DNA of 64,000 bases from Nicotiana tabacum (Eukaryota > Streptophyta > Magnoliopsida > Solanales > Solanaceae): positions 67,985,190 to 68,049,189 of the forward strand of contig NC_134097.1 of the NCBI RefSeq assembly GCF_000715075.1, in the 5' to 3' direction. How positions within the stretch are numbered: the stretch's first letter is position 1; each line of letters begins with the position of its first letter. The position numbers and the translations under genes were made by a program. Positions 62,319 through 64,000 of this stretch are shown in pieces. A model generated the notes under the pieces. It made no database searches. It was given only the letters and a program-made list of their open reading frames with translations, and was not told where the DNA came from.

Positions 62319-62495
62319 AGTTCTGTCCTAGGGTTGTCTATAGACTATGTTTTGTAGAGTCTTGTTTATGGATGTGTTGTGCACCATACTTATAAACAGG
62401 AGGCTACATGACATATAGGATGTTATCCTTTCTTCTTATCTTAGATCGTGCAATATGAGCATTTGTGTTCTTAACAATGTGTTACGTTTTTAGCA

Positions 62496-62849
62496 ATGCC
62501 TCCGAAGTCTACAGCTGCTAGCACGGGTCAGAAGGCTATGAAGGTGTTAGAAAGAGAGATAAGTTATACTATGGTTTTAGTCCCATCAGAGATCATGGGT
62601 TTTATAGAGGAGGATCCATCCGAGGATCCATATGAGTCATCCGTTCGAGTTGTTTCGACCACTCTGGTGATAGATGGGGTGAGAGGAGTTCTGACCTCAC
62701 CAATACCCTTAGTTTCACAGCCTGTTGATCAGAGTATGAGGGGAGTAGTGCATGGATTGGCACAACCGGGATTCCTTCAGGCTCAAAACTATGTCAAGGT
62801 ATTTGAGGACACCAGCTCTTCTGAGGTTCCGGATAGTCCACAGTTTTGA
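62496..62849 (+). pseudogene. Gag N-terminal part (element G)
   Basis: The ATG at 62496 (MPPKSTAASTGQKAMKVLER) is at the usual gag start, about 180 bases after the primer site. The 117-residue frame continues with VHGLAQPGFLQAQNY and ends in a stop at 62849. The capsid core and zinc knuckle expected for chromovirus gag do not follow. Between 62850 and 63360 no frame is recognised, so the rest of gag seems deleted or replaced. Confidence 0.65.
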
Positions 62850-63369
62850 GAGTCCATCAATCAAGGTTCATCGGTATATGTTATGGGATACACAGAGGAA
62901 GAAGATAGTAGTCGGGCCAAGAGGAGGAAGGTAATGGATAAGGACATGAACATTTCACTTCTAAGTGTGTCCGATCAAGGTTCTTATATAGGACGAGGCA
63001 AGGACCCTCTACTATAGACTTCCTCCAAGTGTTAGTTTTTGGTTTGTGAGTTCCACCTCTTCTTGGAATATTACCAAGTCAGGGTTTTAAATGTGTTTGG
63101 TTGTTTTATGAGGATGTAGGGAGCCCCATCCCAACTTGTATATATTATGGTTATACCTACTTAGAGGTTTTGCAGACAATATCCTATATATAGTTTTGGG
63201 TATGATATGTCTACTGCATAGTCGACCCCTATGTATATAAAACTTTTTTCTAAATTAGTTATGCGAGTTAAGTCTTAATATTGTTACTTATATATATGGA
63301 TGTCGCCGTAATGGCCCGTGATGGATTTGATAATAAACAAGGATAAGGTACGTGGTGTTCGGTTGGGTA

Positions 63370-63990
63370 GAACTTGATATTATAATGGATATGGATTGGT
63401 TGGCCTTTTGTTATGCTAACATCAAGTGTAGGTCAAGGATGGTTTAATTTCAGTCCTCAGGAGAGCCTGTTTTAGAATGGGAAGATAATACGACATCACC
63501 AAAAGGTAAATTTATCCCCTATCTCAAGGCAAAGAAGATGATCAATAAGGGATGTATTTATCACTTAGTTCAGGTTCAGGATATGGAAGTAGAGTCACCA
63601 ACCATTCAGTCCATCCCAGTGGTTAGTAAGTTTCCCGATGAACTTCGGGGTCTTCTGCCAGAGCGAGAAATTGAGTTTGCCATTGAGCTACTACTAGATA
63701 CTCATCCAATATCTATTCCCCCTATAGAATGGCCCCCACAGAGCTGAAAGAGGTAAAGGAACAACTGAGAGACTTGTTTAAAAAAGGTTTTATTAGACCT
63801 AGTACGTCACTATGGGGAACACCTGTGTTGTTTGTAAGAAAGAAAGATGATTCCTTACGAATGTGTATTGATTATGGGCAACTGAATAAGGTGACGATCA
63901 AGAATAAGTACATGCTCTCGAGAATTGATGATCTATTTGATCAGTTACATGGTGCCAAGTGTTTTTCAAAGATAGACTTGAGGTAGGTAC
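63370..63990 (+). pseudogene. Protease end and reverse transcriptase start (element G)
   Basis: From about 63370 the plus strand reads DIIMDMDWLAFCYANIKCRS, then a stop, then GEPVLEW and KMINKGCIYHLVQVQD, the same landmarks as element E at 37854-38147. Reverse transcriptase follows: [20 protein letters not shown], a frameshift near 63730, then [40 protein letters not shown] and FSKIDLR with a stop at 63984-63986. The catalytic box lies beyond the window. Confidence 0.82.
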
Positions 63991-64000
63991 CATCAGGTAA

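Larger units (their letters stand above)
60245..64000 (+). mobile_element. Element G: chromovirus, 5' part, running off the window
   Basis: 5' LTR 60245-62302, primer site, start of gag, then protease and reverse transcriptase remnants. The order and LTR termini match the Tekay-like family of E. The distance from gag start to protease is under 1 kb, so much of gag is missing. The 3' end is beyond base 64000. Confidence 0.8.

Overview
This 64 kb window looks like nuclear, heterochromatin-like plant DNA made almost entirely of nested, decayed LTR retrotransposons. No host protein gene, tRNA, rRNA or CRISPR array is supported. The repeat families (Athila-like with a tRNA-Asp primer site, Sirevirus-like copia, Tekay-like chromoviruses whose LTRs run from TGTTACA to GGGTCGTGACA, and a Tat-like element with an antisense gene) resemble those of Solanaceae such as tobacco relatives. 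That assignment comes from recognising protein and LTR motifs, not from a search.

Layout. Element A (1-7626, minus) is an Athila-like Ty3/gypsy element whose 3' end lies outside the window. Element B (about 7720-15300, plus) is a second Athila-like element placed head to head with A, so their 5' LTRs form an imperfect inverted repeat. From 15.3 to 17.4 kb is AT-rich DNA with a long (TA)n run. Element C (17405-24013, minus) is a Sirevirus-like copia element with an intact 5' LTR but only about 32 bp of 3' LTR. From 24.0 to 25.7 kb is AT-rich DNA with a degenerate MITE-like repeat. Then follows a Tekay-like cluster: D1 (25740-30806, minus), a truncated LTR D4 (31007-32255, minus), and pol-bearing element E (32256-38752, minus). 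The gag of E is split by D2 (38753-47260, plus) and then abuts D3 (47365-51898, plus). F (51892-60244, plus) is a Tat-like element with gag/protease remnants, no reverse transcriptase or integrase, and an intron-containing gene on the opposite strand. G (60245-64000, plus) is a chromovirus inserted just inside F's 3' LTR; it runs off the window.

How the parts relate. A, B, C, E and G carry recognisable but broken gag and pol domains: nonsense codons (several read as TGG to TAG or TGA), frameshifts and lost catalytic residues. They are therefore unlikely to be active. D1, D2 and D3 are different. They share a long internal region with a primer-binding site, but no recognisable gag or pol, and they have chromovirus-type LTR ends. 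They look like a large non-autonomous (LARD-type) family that would depend on an E-like partner. E and D2 also share a hairpin directly upstream of the polypurine tract. The features most worth attention are this LARD family, the antisense multi-exon gene of F with its own TATA box, and a 405 bp in-frame duplication inside that gene with no difference seen by eye.
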